Assembly (NCBI GenBank): GCA_029880105.1
Contig: JAOUPA010000038.1
Location: 1-14,674 of the forward strand
Reading direction: 5' to 3'
From: Gammaproteobacteria bacterium
GTDB lineage: Bacteria; Pseudomonadota; Gammaproteobacteria; SZUA-229
Length of the DNA stretch: 14,674 bases
Part shown: piece after piece, positions 14,359 to 14,674 of the stretch
How the letters are laid out: every line of letters starts with the position of its first letter
Position numbering within the stretch: the first letter of the stretch is position 1
Notes under the pieces: generated by a model
Database searches by the model: none
What the model was told of the DNA's origin: nothing
The model's input: only the letters and a program-made list of their open reading frames with translations
Made by a program: the position numbers and the translations under genes

Positions 14359-14674
14359 ATGTCTGATATCAATAGCGGCTTTGTACAGACATATTTTGTG
14401 CAAACCGATAGTGCTGATGTTTCTCACATACTAGATGGACTGAATGAGGCACAACGCGAAGCGGTGACTGCGCCACCAGGGCACATGCTGGTACTGGCCG
14501 GTGCTGGCAGTGGCAAGACCCGCGTACTGGTACACCGTATCGCCTGGCTCAACCAGGTTGAAAACATATCACCCTACAATATTTTTGCAGTCACTTTCAC
14601 CAACAAGGCGGCGGCAGAAATGCGATCACGTGTAGAAAAACTGCAGGGCGTGCCCGCCGGAGGTATGTGGGTTG
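14359..14674 (+). CDS. uvrD: DNA helicase II, N-terminal fragment
   Basis: The gene is cut by the right edge; 105 residues are visible. UvrD is a superfamily 1A 3'-5' helicase for mismatch and nucleotide excision repair. The visible part matches the UvrD start: ILDGLNEAQREAVTAP (Q motif), Walker A AGAGSGKT (47-54, Lys53), RVLVHRIAWL, and motif Ia VTFTNKAAAEMR, then GGMWV, where the family continues GTFHG. The ATG at 14359 adds about 19 residues ahead of the usual DVSxLLD start; an in-frame GTG at 14398 is a possible later start. AGGA (14345-14348) lies ten bases before the ATG. It could also be Rep or PcrA, but the VENxSPYxIxAVTFTNKAAAEMR wording fits UvrD best. Confidence 0.92.
   Translation, partial: MSDINSGFVQTYFVQTDSADVSHILDGLNEAQREAVTAPPGHMLVLAGAGSGKTRVLVHRIAWLNQVENISPYNIFAVTFTNKAAAEMRSRVEKLQGVPAGGMWV

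Overview
The window is about 14.7 kb of tightly packed chromosomal housekeeping DNA from a gammaproteobacterium. I cannot place it further. The evidence is the mix of gene sets: an algZ-like gene divergent from argH, the lipoprotein gene lptM directly before lysA, the run dapF-DUF484-xerC, ubiJ between ubiE and ubiB, and an N-terminal uvrD at the right edge. Base composition is moderate by eye. Five genes start with GTG (Hpt, lysA, the oxygenase, DUF484, hslV).

Left part (1-3236). The 5' end of a LytS/AlgZ-type sensor kinase gene runs off the left edge on the minus strand. It is divergent from argH (last step of arginine synthesis), and an extended -10 promoter lies between them. Convergent to argH is a minus-strand group of three: an alpha/beta-hydrolase esterase, an unrecognised conserved-looking 117-residue protein, and a stand-alone histidine phosphotransfer (Hpt) protein.

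Middle part (3237-6384). A plus-strand unit starts with lptM, whose end overlaps lysA (diaminopimelate decarboxylase, last step of lysine synthesis). It continues into three accessory genes: a 2OG-Fe(II) oxygenase, a tiny exported charged protein with two cysteines, and an exported rhodanese with an extra CxxxC motif. The unit closes with a clear rho-independent terminator at 6358-6384. A spaced inverted repeat sits in the lptM upstream region. These three genes separate lysA from dapF and are the most unusual part of the window.

Right part (6443-14674). A second plus-strand run holds dapF (the diaminopimelate epimerase that supplies the LysA substrate), a DUF484 GAF-like gene overlapping it by 4 bases, the recombinase gene xerC, the ATP-dependent protease pair hslV-hslU, a DUF971 gene, and the ubiquinone genes ubiE, ubiJ and ubiB. 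It ends in a truncated uvrD. Gaps are short and I see no terminator in this run.

I found no tRNA, rRNA, CRISPR array, insertion sequence or phage gene. No stretch longer than 300 bases lacks a gene. Nothing clearly amounts to a new defence or mobile system. The best candidates for something undescribed are the oxygenase/small protein/rhodanese cassette and the orphan Hpt with its unknown neighbour.
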